Shown piece by piece: positions 15,942 to 23,529 of a stretch of DNA of 64,000 nt. The position numbers were made by a program, and so were the translations under genes. Numbering within the stretch: the first letter of the stretch is position 1; every line of letters starts with the position of its first letter. Under the pieces are notes generated by a model, which was not told the origin of the DNA, made no database searches, and saw only the letters and a list, made by a program, of their open reading frames with translations. The DNA is from Archangiaceae bacterium (lineage in GTDB: Bacteria > Myxococcota > Myxococcia > Myxococcales > Myxococcaceae), in contig JADJNS010000001.1 in NCBI GenBank assembly GCA_016714225.1, positions 496,001-560,000 on the forward strand. Direction: 5' to 3'.

Positions 15942-17723
15942 CTACGTTCGCACGCCCGACAGCGTGCCCGAGGCGGCGTCTTCTTCGAGCACCTCGAACA
16001 CCGCGATGCGGCTCTTGGTGCCCTGCAGCACGCGCTCGCCCAGCGGCGTCACGTCGAAGCGCGCGCCGATCGCCGCCAGGGTCTTGCCGGTAATCAGCAC
16101 CTGCTGCGGCGAGGCGCTCTGGCACAGCCAGCTGGCCACGTTCACCGGCTCGCCGATGGCCGTGTAGTCCAACCGCAGGTCACCGCCGACGGTGCCGGCC
16201 AGCACCTTGCCGGTGTTGAGGCCCACCTTCACCTCGCACCGCTCCTTCACCGGCCGCCTGGCCACGAACTTCGCCCACTCGGCCTTGAGGCCCAGCGCCG
16301 CCCGCACCGCCCGCAGCGCGTCGTCGCCCTTCGAGTACGGCGCCCCGAACAGCGCCATCACGCTGTCGCCCATGAACTTGTCGACCGTGCCCTCGAACGA
16401 GAACAGAATGCGCGTCGCCCGCTCGTAGAACTCGTTGAGCAGCTCGAGCGTCTTCTGCGGGTCGAGCCTCTGCGACAGCGCGGTGAAGCCGGCCAGGTCG
16501 GCGAACAGCACCGTGACCGTCTTCTCTTCCAGCAGCGTGGGCCGGCCGCCCTTGCTCTTGAGCTCGGCCACCCGCCGCTCGACGATGGCCGGCGCGTGAA
16601 AGCGCTCGAGCGCGAGCTTCAGCCGCTCGGTCTGCGGAGCGCCGGCGTCTTTGCTCCACCGCTGCATGCCCGCGTCGATGAGCTGCGCCACCGCGTTGCA
16701 GAGGTCGAGCAGGTCTTCGACCGGCTCTTCCGAGACGCCGACGCGGTTGAGGTACAGCACCCCGTTGAACGGAGCCTCGGCGCCGATGGGAATGCAGAGC
16801 ACCTGGTCGACGCCGTACAGCACCACGCTCTCGCGCTCGGCGAAGCGGCTGTCGTCGCGCACGTTGGCGACCGCGATGGCCTGCCCCTTCTCCATCGCCG
16901 CGTCGATGATGGCGTCGCTCACCGGCACTTCGCCGTGGCTGAGCCGCCCGCCGTGGCGCACCGCCGCCGGCACCATCACCCCCGAGGGGTGCCGGGTCAG
17001 CACCACCGCGGTGGTGGCGCCGACCCGCTCCATCACCTTGTCGGTGACGTCGTCGAGAAACGACTGCAGCGACGACGCCGAGGTGAGCTTCTCGGCGGCC
17101 CGGTACAGCAGCAGCAGCGAGTGAAACGCGATGGGCATCGCGTTGGGCGGGGTGTCTTCGGGCAGCGGCTCGGGCGGCCGGGCTTCGATTTCCGAGGTCT
17201 TGCGCAGGTCGGCCGGCGTGGCGACGCCGAGCTCGCCGCCGTCGTCGCCTTCGGCGAAGGGCAGCTGCGAGGGGTTGAAGGGCGCGATGTTGTCGAGCAC
17301 CCGCATCACCACGCTGTCGCGCACGTCTTTGGCCAGAATCACCGCCGACGCGATGTCGATGCCGCGGCCGAAGCGCTTTACTGCGCCGCCCGCGCCGAGG
17401 TCGATCATGTCGGTGTCGGCGCTCTCGACCGTGGTCGGCTGGCGAATGGCGAGCGTGTTCTCGCCCACCTGCAGCGTGTCGCCCGACCTGGCCTGCTGGG
17501 TGCCCTCGAGCGGCTCGCCGTTGAGCTTGCTGCCGTTGCGCGAGCCCAGGTCTTCCACCGTCAGCACGTCGCCGCGCACGGTGATGCGCGCGTGCTTGCG
17601 CGAGACCAGGTCGCCCGAGAGAACGATGTCGTTCTCGTCGGCGCGGCCCATCATGGTCACGCCCTCGGGCAGCTCGTACGCCGTATCGAAGTACCCGGGG
17701 CCGTTGATGGTGAGCGACCACAT
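15942..17723 (-). CDS. FHA-GAF-class III adenylate/guanylate cyclase
   Basis: This 593-residue signalling protein has an FHA domain first (about 1-100; SRKHA at 41-45, SRNGSKLNG at 61-69), able to bind phosphothreonine. A GAF sensor comes next (about 185-340; VMERVGATTAVVLTRHPSG, VLYGVDQVLCIPIG). Last is a class III nucleotide cyclase (about 400-570) with metal Asp in VLFADLAGFTALSQ and GDSVMALFGAP and the LDYTAIGEPVNVAS loop. All key cyclase residues appear present, so cAMP production is expected, gated by a kinase signal through FHA. The gene is divergent from the HAD gene. ATG 17723 starts the FHA strand directly. Confidence 0.9.
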   Translation of the reverse strand: MWSLTINGPGYFDTAYELPEGVTMMGRADENDIVLSGDLVSRKHARITVRGDVLTVEDLGSRNGSKLNGEPLEGTQQARSGDTLQVGENTLAIRQPTTVESADTDMIDLGAGGAVKRFGRGIDIASAVILAKDVRDSVVMRVLDNIAPFNPSQLPFAEGDDGGELGVATPADLRKTSEIEARPPEPLPEDTPPNAMPIAFHSLLLLYRAAEKLTSASSLQSFLDDVTDKVMERVGATTAVVLTRHPSGVMVPAAVRHGGRLSHGEVPVSDAIIDAAMEKGQAIAVANVRDDSRFAERESVVLYGVDQVLCIPIGAEAPFNGVLYLNRVGVSEEPVEDLLDLCNAVAQLIDAGMQRWSKDAGAPQTERLKLALERFHAPAIVERRVAELKSKGGRPTLLEEKTVTVLFADLAGFTALSQRLDPQKTLELLNEFYERATRILFSFEGTVDKFMGDSVMALFGAPYSKGDDALRAVRAALGLKAEWAKFVARRPVKERCEVKVGLNTGKVLAGTVGGDLRLDYTAIGEPVNVASWLCQSASPQQVLITGKTLAAIGARFDVTPLGERVLQGTKSRIAVFEVLEEDAASGTLSGVRT

Positions 17724-17786
17724 CGCGTGCACGCACAGTATGGATCGACTGTGCGCCCCGTTCTCGTTTAAAGCGCGGCGTTGAAG

Positions 17787-18665
17787 ATGCCCGTTCGCCT
17801 GGTGGTCACCGATATGGATGGCACCCTGTACTCGTGGATCGACTACATCGTGCCCGCGGTCGAGGCGATGGTCGACGCGGTGTGCGGCGCCACCGGCTTC
17901 CCCCGCATTCGCGTGGTGCAGTCGCTCAAGGCCGTCTACGCGAAGTACGAGTCGAACGAGTACCCCTTCGCCCTGCAGGAATCGACCCTCTACGCCGAGT
18001 TCCCCGAGTTCGGCTCGTTCGACAAGCTGGTCATCGAGCCAGCGCGCATGGCCTTTCGCGAGGCCCGGCGAAAGTACCTGCAGCCGTTCGCGCACGTGGT
18101 CGACACCTTGAAGGTGCTGCGCGAGCGCGGCCTGCCGGTGGTGGCGCTCACCGATGCCCCGCGCAACCCCGCCGAGCAGCGCGTCAAGCGCATGGGGTTG
18201 GACAAGCACCTCAACGCCCTCTACACGCTGCCGGGCTTTCACTTCCCCGCCAACCCCGAGGGCGAGAAGCTGGTGGCGAAAGACATTCTGCAGAAAGACG
18301 AGCGCGGCGAGTACCGCGCCGCCTGCGAGGTGGTCGAGCTGCCCCGCGACTGCGAGAAGCCCAACCCCAAAGGCCTGCTGCAAATCTGCGAGAAGTTCGG
18401 CGTCGACCCCCGGCACACCCTGGTCATCGGCGACTCGCTGAAGAAAGACATCGCGGTGGCGCGCGAGGTCGGCGCCATCGACTGCTGGGCCGAGTACGGC
18501 ACCTACGTCTCGCAAGAGTACCGCGAGCGGCTCGACATCATCTCTGCGCCCGCCATCACCAAGCGCCACGCCGCCTCGGTCTACGAGGGCGGCTCGCCGG
18601 TGAAGGCCACCCACGCCCTGTCGAACTTCGGGCGCCTGCTCGAGGTCATCGACGCGGTGAAGTAA
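17787..18665 (+). CDS. HAD-family hydrolase
   Basis: This 292-residue HAD-superfamily phosphatase has motif I VVTDMDGTLY (D9, D11), motif II LTDAPRN, and motif III/IV Lys in CEKPNPKGLL with GDSLKKDI. A helical cap of about 90 residues lies between motifs I and II. The layout resembles phosphoglycolate-phosphatase and ribonucleotide-type HADs. The substrate is unknown. ATG 17787 is chosen over TTG 17781. It stands apart from the FHA-cyclase gene in the opposite direction. Confidence 0.85.
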   Translation: MPVRLVVTDMDGTLYSWIDYIVPAVEAMVDAVCGATGFPRIRVVQSLKAVYAKYESNEYPFALQESTLYAEFPEFGSFDKLVIEPARMAFREARRKYLQPFAHVVDTLKVLRERGLPVVALTDAPRNPAEQRVKRMGLDKHLNALYTLPGFHFPANPEGEKLVAKDILQKDERGEYRAACEVVELPRDCEKPNPKGLLQICEKFGVDPRHTLVIGDSLKKDIAVAREVGAIDCWAEYGTYVSQEYRERLDIISAPAITKRHAASVYEGGSPVKATHALSNFGRLLEVIDAVK

Positions 18666-18675
18666 CGAAGCCGCG

Positions 18676-18857
18676 CAGGGTGACAGGAGTCGAACCCTGC
18701 TGTCGCTCGCCGAAGGCTGTGCGGCACATACTCCATCGTAGAAGAGCGCTTGCTCTGCTGCTTGAAGCATGGAGTATGCGGCGCCTCGCGTTCTAGCTGG
18801 ACGGCACCCATTCGACTTCGCGCTTCGCGTTCGCTCAGCGCTTCGCTCAGGGTGAAC
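18676..18857. repeat. Intergenic repeat element, copy 1 (MITE/REP-like)
   Basis: This ~182-bp element reads, on the minus strand, TTCACCCTGAGCGAAGCG ... AAGTCGAATGGGTG ... GAACGCGAGGCGCCGCATACTCC ... CTTCGGCGAGCGACAGCAGGG ... TCACCCTG (shown in parts). It matches copy 2 at 25423-25582 in reverse orientation. Inside, CATACTCCAT (18727-18736) and ATGGAGTATG (18769-18778) form a perfect 10-bp inverted repeat around a 32-base loop. No coding gene is supported within it. Confidence 0.8.
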
Positions 18858-18864
18858 GTCTGTT

Positions 18865-20193
18865 ATGGATTTGCGCGTGAGCTACGACCTGCTGATTCAC
18901 GGCGGCACTGTCGCCCTCCCTTCTGGTCTCACCCGCGCCGACGTCGCCATCACCGACGGCCGCATCGAGGCCATCGGTGACCTCTCGACCGCCGCAGCCG
19001 CCGAGAAGGTCAACGCCAGGAACCTGCACGTGCTGCCCGGCATCATCGACAGCCAGTGCCACTTTCGCGAGCCGGGCCTCACCCACAAAGAAGACCTCGG
19101 CAGCGGCAGCGCCTCGGCCGCCCTGGGCGGAGTCACCACCTTCTTCGAGATGCCCAACACCCAGCCCTCGACCACCACCGCCGAGGCCCTGGCGTGGAAG
19201 GTGCGCCGCGCCAAAGAGACCAGCTGGGCCGACTTCGCCTTCTACGCCGGCGCCTGCACCGAGAACGCCGACTCGCTGGGCGAGCTCGAGAGCCTCGAGG
19301 GCTGTTGCGGGGTGAAGGTGTTCTTGGGCTCTTCGACCGGCAGCCTGCTGGTCGACGACCCGGCGGTGCTGGCGCGGGTGCTGCGCTCGAGCCGCAAGCG
19401 GGTGGCCTGCCACAGCGAGCTCGAGGCGCGCCTCCAAGAGCGCAAGCCGCTCGCCCAGAAGGTGCACGACCACCCGGTGTGGCGCGACGAAGAGTGCGCG
19501 GTGGCGTCGACCCGCGCGCTGCTCGAGCAGGCCCGCGCCGCCGGCCGCAAGGTGCACGTGCTGCACGTCACCACCGCTGGAGAGCTGCCGCTGCTCGCCG
19601 CCGCGCGCGACCTCGCCACCTGCGAGGTGACGCCCCAGCACCTGACGCTCGAAGCCCCCGACTGCTACGACCGGCTCGGCACCCTCGCGCAGATGAACCC
19701 CCCGATTCGCGACGGCCGCCACCGGGCCGCGCTCTGGGAGGCGATTCGCTCGGGCCTCATCGACGTGCTCGGCTCGGACCACGCGCCCCACACCCGCGAA
19801 GAGAAGGCGAAGCCCTACCCGCAGTCGCCCAGCGGCATGCCCGGGGTGCAGACGCTGCTGCCGCTGATGCTCGACCACGTGCACCACGGCCGGCTCTCGC
19901 TCGAGCGCCTGGTCGACCTCACCGCGCACGGGCCGGCGCGCATCTTCGGGCTTGGGCAGAAGGGCCGGCTCGAGGTGGGCCGCGACGCCGACGTCACCCT
20001 GGTCGACTTGAAGCGCGAGCACGTCATCACCAGCGCCGAGCAGCGCACCAAGGTGGGGTGGACACCGTTCGATGGCCTGAAGGTGACCGGCTTTCCCATC
20101 GGCACGCTGCTGCGCGGAAAGTTCGTGATGCGCGAGGGCGTGCTGCAGGGCAAGCCGGGCGGCCGGCCGGTGCAGGTCGGCGCCCTGGGCTGA
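18865..20193 (+). CDS. pyrC: Dihydroorotase
   Basis: This 442-residue amidohydrolase carries GIIDSQCHFREPGLTHKEDL (about 60-79), the dihydroorotase signature in the variant where the first His of HxH is Gln. It also has KVFLGSSTGSL, the metal-binding CHSELEAR and LHVTTAGE regions, and DVLGSDHAPHTREEK near the C-terminus. It would close carbamoyl-aspartate to dihydroorotate in pyrimidine synthesis. Length and order match the proteobacterial pyrC-like class with the Q substitution. It is a single gene, convergent with the response regulator, sharing a small hairpin at the stops. The intergenic repeat ends only 7 bases upstream of its ATG. Confidence 0.9.
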   Translation: MDLRVSYDLLIHGGTVALPSGLTRADVAITDGRIEAIGDLSTAAAAEKVNARNLHVLPGIIDSQCHFREPGLTHKEDLGSGSASAALGGVTTFFEMPNTQPSTTTAEALAWKVRRAKETSWADFAFYAGACTENADSLGELESLEGCCGVKVFLGSSTGSLLVDDPAVLARVLRSSRKRVACHSELEARLQERKPLAQKVHDHPVWRDEECAVASTRALLEQARAAGRKVHVLHVTTAGELPLLAAARDLATCEVTPQHLTLEAPDCYDRLGTLAQMNPPIRDGRHRAALWEAIRSGLIDVLGSDHAPHTREEKAKPYPQSPSGMPGVQTLLPLMLDHVHHGRLSLERLVDLTAHGPARIFGLGQKGRLEVGRDADVTLVDLKREHVITSAEQRTKVGWTPFDGLKVTGFPIGTLLRGKFVMREGVLQGKPGGRPVQVGALG

Positions 20194-20205
20194 AAGGGTC
20201 AGCCC
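20187..20205. terminator. Compact hairpin formed by two convergent stop codons
   Basis: GGGCTGA (20187-20193) and TCAGCCC (20199-20205) form a perfect 7-bp stem with a 5-base loop. The arms contain the dihydroorotase TGA and the response-regulator TGA. It may serve as a bidirectional terminator with no T-tract. Confidence 0.4.
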
Positions 20206-20594
20206 ACCCGGCGAAAGCGCTCGTGGGCCTGCGACAGCTCGCGGGCGCGCTCGGCGGTGCGGGTCACCACGTCGACGATGCTCTTGAGGCCGTTGAACGG
20301 CTTGGCCAGGTAGCCCTGAATCGGCACTCCGGCGGTGGGCAGCTCGGGGTGCGCGGTCATCATCACGACCGGCAGCGACGGGTCGCGCGCGCGCAAGCGC
20401 TTGATGAGCTCGAAGCCGGTCAGCCCGGGCATGTTCTTGTCGGTGATGAGCAGGTCGAAGGTCTTGGCGCTGAACATCGCCTCGGCGTTGTCGGGCCCGG
20501 CGACCCAGGGCTCGAAGCCGGCGCGCTTGAGCACGTCGCGCACCATCATCGCCAGCTCGGCATCGTCGTCGACCACCAGCACCCGCGTCTTCAT
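20199..20594 (-). CDS. Stand-alone response regulator (receiver domain)
   Basis: This 131-residue protein is a single CheY-like receiver domain with the full phospho-acceptor set: VVDDD (Asp 9-11), phosphorylation site D52 in LLITDKNMPG, T80 in MMTAH and K98 in YLAKPF. There is no output domain, so it must act through protein contact. No histidine kinase is adjacent, so the partner is elsewhere. The C-terminal ~30 residues are a helical tail (VVTRTAERARELSQAHERFRR). Confidence 0.95.
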   Translation of the reverse strand: MKTRVLVVDDDAELAMMVRDVLKRAGFEPWVAGPDNAEAMFSAKTFDLLITDKNMPGLTGFELIKRLRARDPSLPVVMMTAHPELPTAGVPIQGYLAKPFNGLKSIVDVVTRTAERARELSQAHERFRRVG

Positions 20595-20623
20595 GACCGA
20601 CAGCCTGGAGCATCAATCAGGCC

Positions 20624-20664
20624 GACCCCCCGAGCCGCGAATCTCCAGGAGATGCCGGGGGGTC
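20624..20664. other. Perfect inverted repeat, unknown role
   Basis: GACCCCCCG (20624-20632) and CGGGGGGTC (20656-20664) are perfectly complementary. Between them ATCTCC-A-GGAGAT forms a second short palindrome (20641-20653). It lies in the ~185-base gap before the 20780 gene. It could be a hairpin in a leader or a small RNA; nothing else is visible in the gap. Confidence 0.4.
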
Positions 20665-20779
20665 AGAGGTGACGGCCGGGTCGTGAGACAGCCGTCGCGT
20701 GACATTCGGCGCCCCAGTCTCATAACGGGCTGATTCTGCTGAAGAAGAGGCCGGCATTCGGGTTGCTCAATGGGTCGGC

Positions 20780-21085
20780 ATGCCCCGAAAGACGCCTGAA
20801 CAAGTCCGCGCTGCACTGCTGAAAGACCCGAACACTTCGCGCATCGCCGCGGAGCTGAAGATGGGCCTCGATGACTACCTGAAGCTGGTCGTTCACTTCG
20901 CCACCACCGGCGCCGAGCCGCGCTTCTTCGTGGTGCCCGACGACGAGCTCAAGAAGCAGGGCCACGTGCCGCCCGACCTCTCGAAGATGAACGCCTGGCT
21001 GCGCGGCGCGGTCGCCACCAAGGCCGCCCACGAGTCGACCGGCTACTCGGACGCGAAGAAGTCTCTCGTCTCACTCGGCAACTGA
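20780..21085 (+). CDS. Small hypothetical protein (101 aa)
   Basis: Not recognised. This 101-residue soluble protein opens MPRKTPEQVRAALLKDPN and has a helical N-terminal part (IAAELKMGLDDYLKLVVHFAT) and a basic C-terminal part ending SDAKKSLVSLGN. The ATG is the first codon that keeps the full helix. It sits 45 bases before the Gly-rich gene on the same strand and may be cotranscribed. Codon use matches its neighbours. Confidence 0.6.
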   Translation: MPRKTPEQVRAALLKDPNTSRIAAELKMGLDDYLKLVVHFATTGAEPRFFVVPDDELKKQGHVPPDLSKMNAWLRGAVATKAAHESTGYSDAKKSLVSLGN

Positions 21086-21130
21086 AAACCCCTCACCCTC
21101 AACTCACCTCAAGAAAAGGAAGACACCACC

Positions 21131-21625
21131 ATGGGCAACATCGTCAGCGGCATCACCAAGGCAGTGGGCGACATCGGCAAGCAGATTGGCGGCCCCATCG
21201 GCGGCCTGCTCAAGGGCGTCAGCGACTTCGCCGGCTCTCCGCTCGGCCAGATGGCCATCACCGCCGGCCTCGCCTTCTTCACCGGCGGCTCGTCGCTGCT
21301 GGCCGGCGGCGGGCTCACCAGCATGCTCGGCGGGGGCGGCATGGGAGCGGGCCTCAGCAGCCTGTTCGGAGGCGGCGGCGCCAGCAGCCTGCTGGGCGGC
21401 TTCGCCTCGAGCTTCCTCTCCGACCCGTCGAGCCTCCTCTCGGGCAGCGGCCTCACCTCGGCGCTCAACCTCTCTGACGGCATGGGCTCGGGCGGCCTCG
21501 CCGACCTGCTCAAGGCCATCACCGGCTCGCAGAACGGCCAGGGCGTGGGCGACGGCGCGCAGCAGGGTCAGCTGCTCAACCTGCAGCAGCTGATGGCGTA
21601 CCGCCAGGCCCAGAGCCTCGCCTGA
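21131..21625 (+). CDS. Gly/Ser/Leu-rich small protein
   Basis: This 164-residue protein has a very low-complexity middle (GGGGMGAGLSSLFGGGGASSLLGGFAS) flanked by helical ends: MGNIVSGITKAVGDIG at the start and NLQQLMAYRQAQSL at the end. It has no classical signal peptide. Such Gly/Leu patterns occur in secreted, matrix or membrane-active peptides, but no family is identifiable. A clear Shine-Dalgarno, AAGGAAG, lies 7-8 bases upstream of ATG. It follows the 20780 gene by 45 bases. Confidence 0.6.
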   Translation: MGNIVSGITKAVGDIGKQIGGPIGGLLKGVSDFAGSPLGQMAITAGLAFFTGGSSLLAGGGLTSMLGGGGMGAGLSSLFGGGGASSLLGGFASSFLSDPSSLLSGSGLTSALNLSDGMGSGGLADLLKAITGSQNGQGVGDGAQQGQLLNLQQLMAYRQAQSLA

Positions 21626-21635
21626 AGGCCCGTCG

Positions 21636-21682
21636 CCTTTCGAAGAGGGTGAGGGAGCCTGGCGCTCTCTCACCCTCGAAGG
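21636..21682. terminator. Bidirectional hairpin terminator
   Basis: CCTTTCGAAGAGGGTGAG... (21636-21657) pairs with ...CTCACCCTCGAAGG (21663-21682) in a ~20-bp nearly perfect stem. It sits between the + gene ending 21625 and the - gene ending 21687. There is no clear T-tract. Confidence 0.6.
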
Positions 21683-21686
21683 CGCG

Positions 21687-21989
21687 TCAGCTCTTCAGCA
21701 GCCAGTTCACCAACAGCAGAAACACCAGCAGCAGCGCGAACGCAGTGCCGATGGGTACCAGCGGGTGCAGCCGGGGCCCCATCGCCCGCTTCAGGCGCCC
21801 CTCGTTCAGCGCCCGCGACTCGTCGAGCAGCTGCTTGTTCGCCTTCGCCAGCAGCGGCACTCCGGTGGGCTCGGTGGTCTCTTCGATGACCTCGGGCTTC
21901 TTTCGGGGCCTCGCCGCGGGGGCGTTGATGCGCGTCGCCTCTTCTTCGAGAGCGCGCTGCTCTGGCACGGTGTCGTTTCGTTTCGCCAC
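21687..21989 (-). CDS. Small tail-anchored membrane protein
   Basis: This 100-residue protein has a charged N-terminal part (MAKRNDTVPEQRALEEEATRI, then a basic RPRKKPE stretch) and one hydrophobic helix near the C-terminus (LVPIGTAFALLLVFLLLVNWLL), giving a tail-anchored topology with no extended C-terminus. The function is unknown. It lies 15 bases downstream of the Rieske/FAD gene on the same strand and is likely in that operon. Confidence 0.6.
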   Translation of the reverse strand: MAKRNDTVPEQRALEEEATRINAPAARPRKKPEVIEETTEPTGVPLLAKANKQLLDESRALNEGRLKRAMGPRLHPLVPIGTAFALLLVFLLLVNWLLKS

Positions 21990-22004
21990 GCTCGAGCTCC
22001 GAAG

Positions 22005-23516
22005 TTACTTCAACAGGCGCTCGAGCGCGGGCTGGTCTCCCCGCTTGAGCGCGTCTTCTGCCAAGAGCGAGTCGCGGTCGCGGTAGATGCTCGCCATCGC
22101 CACGATGCGCCCGCCCCTCTTGTACGCCACCATGCAGTCGCGCTTCGCGAGGTCCCCGGCCACCTGCACCTGGTCGTGCCCTTCGCCGAAGCCCACGTAG
22201 TTCACCGGCACGTCGTAGTGCTGGCTCCAGAAGAACGGCACGTCGCGGAAGGGCTCGTTGGCGCCCAGCAGGTTGCGCGCGACCAGCTGGCCCTGGCGCT
22301 GCGCCAGCGCCCAGTGCTCGATGCGCGCGCTGCCCCCGGCATGCGGGAAGCGCGCGATGTCACCCGCCGCCCAGACGCCCTCGGCGCTGGTGCGCAGCTG
22401 CGCGTCGACCAGCACCCCCCGGTCGACCTTCAGGCCCGCAGCCTCGGCCAGCGACACGTTCGGCCTCACTCCCACGCCCATCACCACCAGGTCGGCACCC
22501 ACCGCGCTGCCGTCGTCGAGCTTCACCTCGCTCGCGGTGATGCTGGCCGGCTTGCGCCCCAGGTGAAACCGCACGCCCTTCTCTTCGTGCAGCGCCTTGA
22601 TGAACCCGCCCAGCTCTCGGCCCAGCACCCGCTCGAGCGGTACCGCGTCGGGGCCGATGACGTGCACCTCGAGCCCGCGGGCGCGCAGCGACGCCGCCGC
22701 CTCGAGGCCGATGAAGCTCGAGCCGATGATGGCCACCCGGCCCTTGGCCTTGGCGATGAGCGCCCGCGAGTCGGCGAGCGTGCGCAGCGTCAGCACGTGC
22801 GGCAGGTCGGCGCCCGGCAGCTCGAGCCGAAGCGGGGTGGCGCCGGTGGCGAGCAGCAGCGCGCCGTACTTCAGCGTCTTGCCGTCGCTCAACGTCACCG
22901 TGTGCGCCGCGGCGTCGACCCGCGTCACCTCGCGCTTGGCGAGCAGCAGAATCTTCTGCTCCCCGTACCAGTCGGGCGAGCGCAGCGGTATCCACTCTTC
23001 GGGCGCGGTGCCCGCCAGGTAGTCTTTCGAGAGGTTGGGGCGGTCGACGGTCTGCGGCTCGTCGTCGCGCGCCACCAGGGTGATGTCTCCGCGGTAGCCG
23101 CGCCGGCGCAGGAAGTCGGCGCACGCGTCGGCCGCCGCGCCGCCGCCGGCGATGACCACCGACTGAGGAGGCGTGAACTGCCGCTTGCGCAGCACCTTCA
23201 CCGTCGAGCCGTCGCGCGCCACGTCGTAGCAGTCGAGCGGGCGCAGGGCCGGCGGCCCCACCGCGTCGCCGTTGCGCACGTCGAAGCGCGCGTGGTGCCA
23301 GGGGCAGCGCAGCTCGTGGCCGAACACCGCACCGTCGGCCAGCGGGGCGCCGTAGTGGGTGCACGCCGCGCCCACCGCGAACACGTCTTCACCCTCGCGC
23401 ACCAGCAGCACCGGCTCGCCCTTGAACTGGCCCACCAGCACGCCGCCGTCGGGCACTTCGCTCACCGCGATGGGGTTCGACAGCTCGGGGCCCGAAGGCT
23501 TGATGGGTTCGCTCAT
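22005..23516 (-). CDS. Rieske-FAD/NAD(P)H oxidoreductase (AIFM3-like)
   Basis: This 503-residue fusion has an N-terminal Rieske [2Fe-2S] domain, with ligands C52/H54 in CTHYGAP and C71/H74 in CPWHHARF. Residues ~125 onwards form a FAD-dependent pyridine nucleotide disulfide oxidoreductase domain: first dinucleotide site VVIAGGGAAADA, second in VAIIGSSFIGLEAA, then a GVWAAGDIARFP FAD motif. The pair resembles the AIFM3/ferredoxin-reductase group and would pass electrons from NAD(P)H to a Rieske cluster. The partner is unknown. The next gene (23530-25362, same strand) ends 13 bases upstream of its ATG. Confidence 0.9.
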   Translation of the reverse strand: MSEPIKPSGPELSNPIAVSEVPDGGVLVGQFKGEPVLLVREGEDVFAVGAACTHYGAPLADGAVFGHELRCPWHHARFDVRNGDAVGPPALRPLDCYDVARDGSTVKVLRKRQFTPPQSVVIAGGGAAADACADFLRRRGYRGDITLVARDDEPQTVDRPNLSKDYLAGTAPEEWIPLRSPDWYGEQKILLLAKREVTRVDAAAHTVTLSDGKTLKYGALLLATGATPLRLELPGADLPHVLTLRTLADSRALIAKAKGRVAIIGSSFIGLEAAASLRARGLEVHVIGPDAVPLERVLGRELGGFIKALHEEKGVRFHLGRKPASITASEVKLDDGSAVGADLVVMGVGVRPNVSLAEAAGLKVDRGVLVDAQLRTSAEGVWAAGDIARFPHAGGSARIEHWALAQRQGQLVARNLLGANEPFRDVPFFWSQHYDVPVNYVGFGEGHDQVQVAGDLAKRDCMVAYKRGGRIVAMASIYRDRDSLLAEDALKRGDQPALERLLK

Positions 23517-23529
23517 GGGGGCAGCGTTC

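Noticed and set aside
18676..18720. A GGGTTCGACTCC-type T-arm that looked like the 3' end of a tRNA
   Set aside because: No acceptor, D or anticodon arms can be built, and the second repeat copy has the same region with a different end, so it is part of the repeat element.
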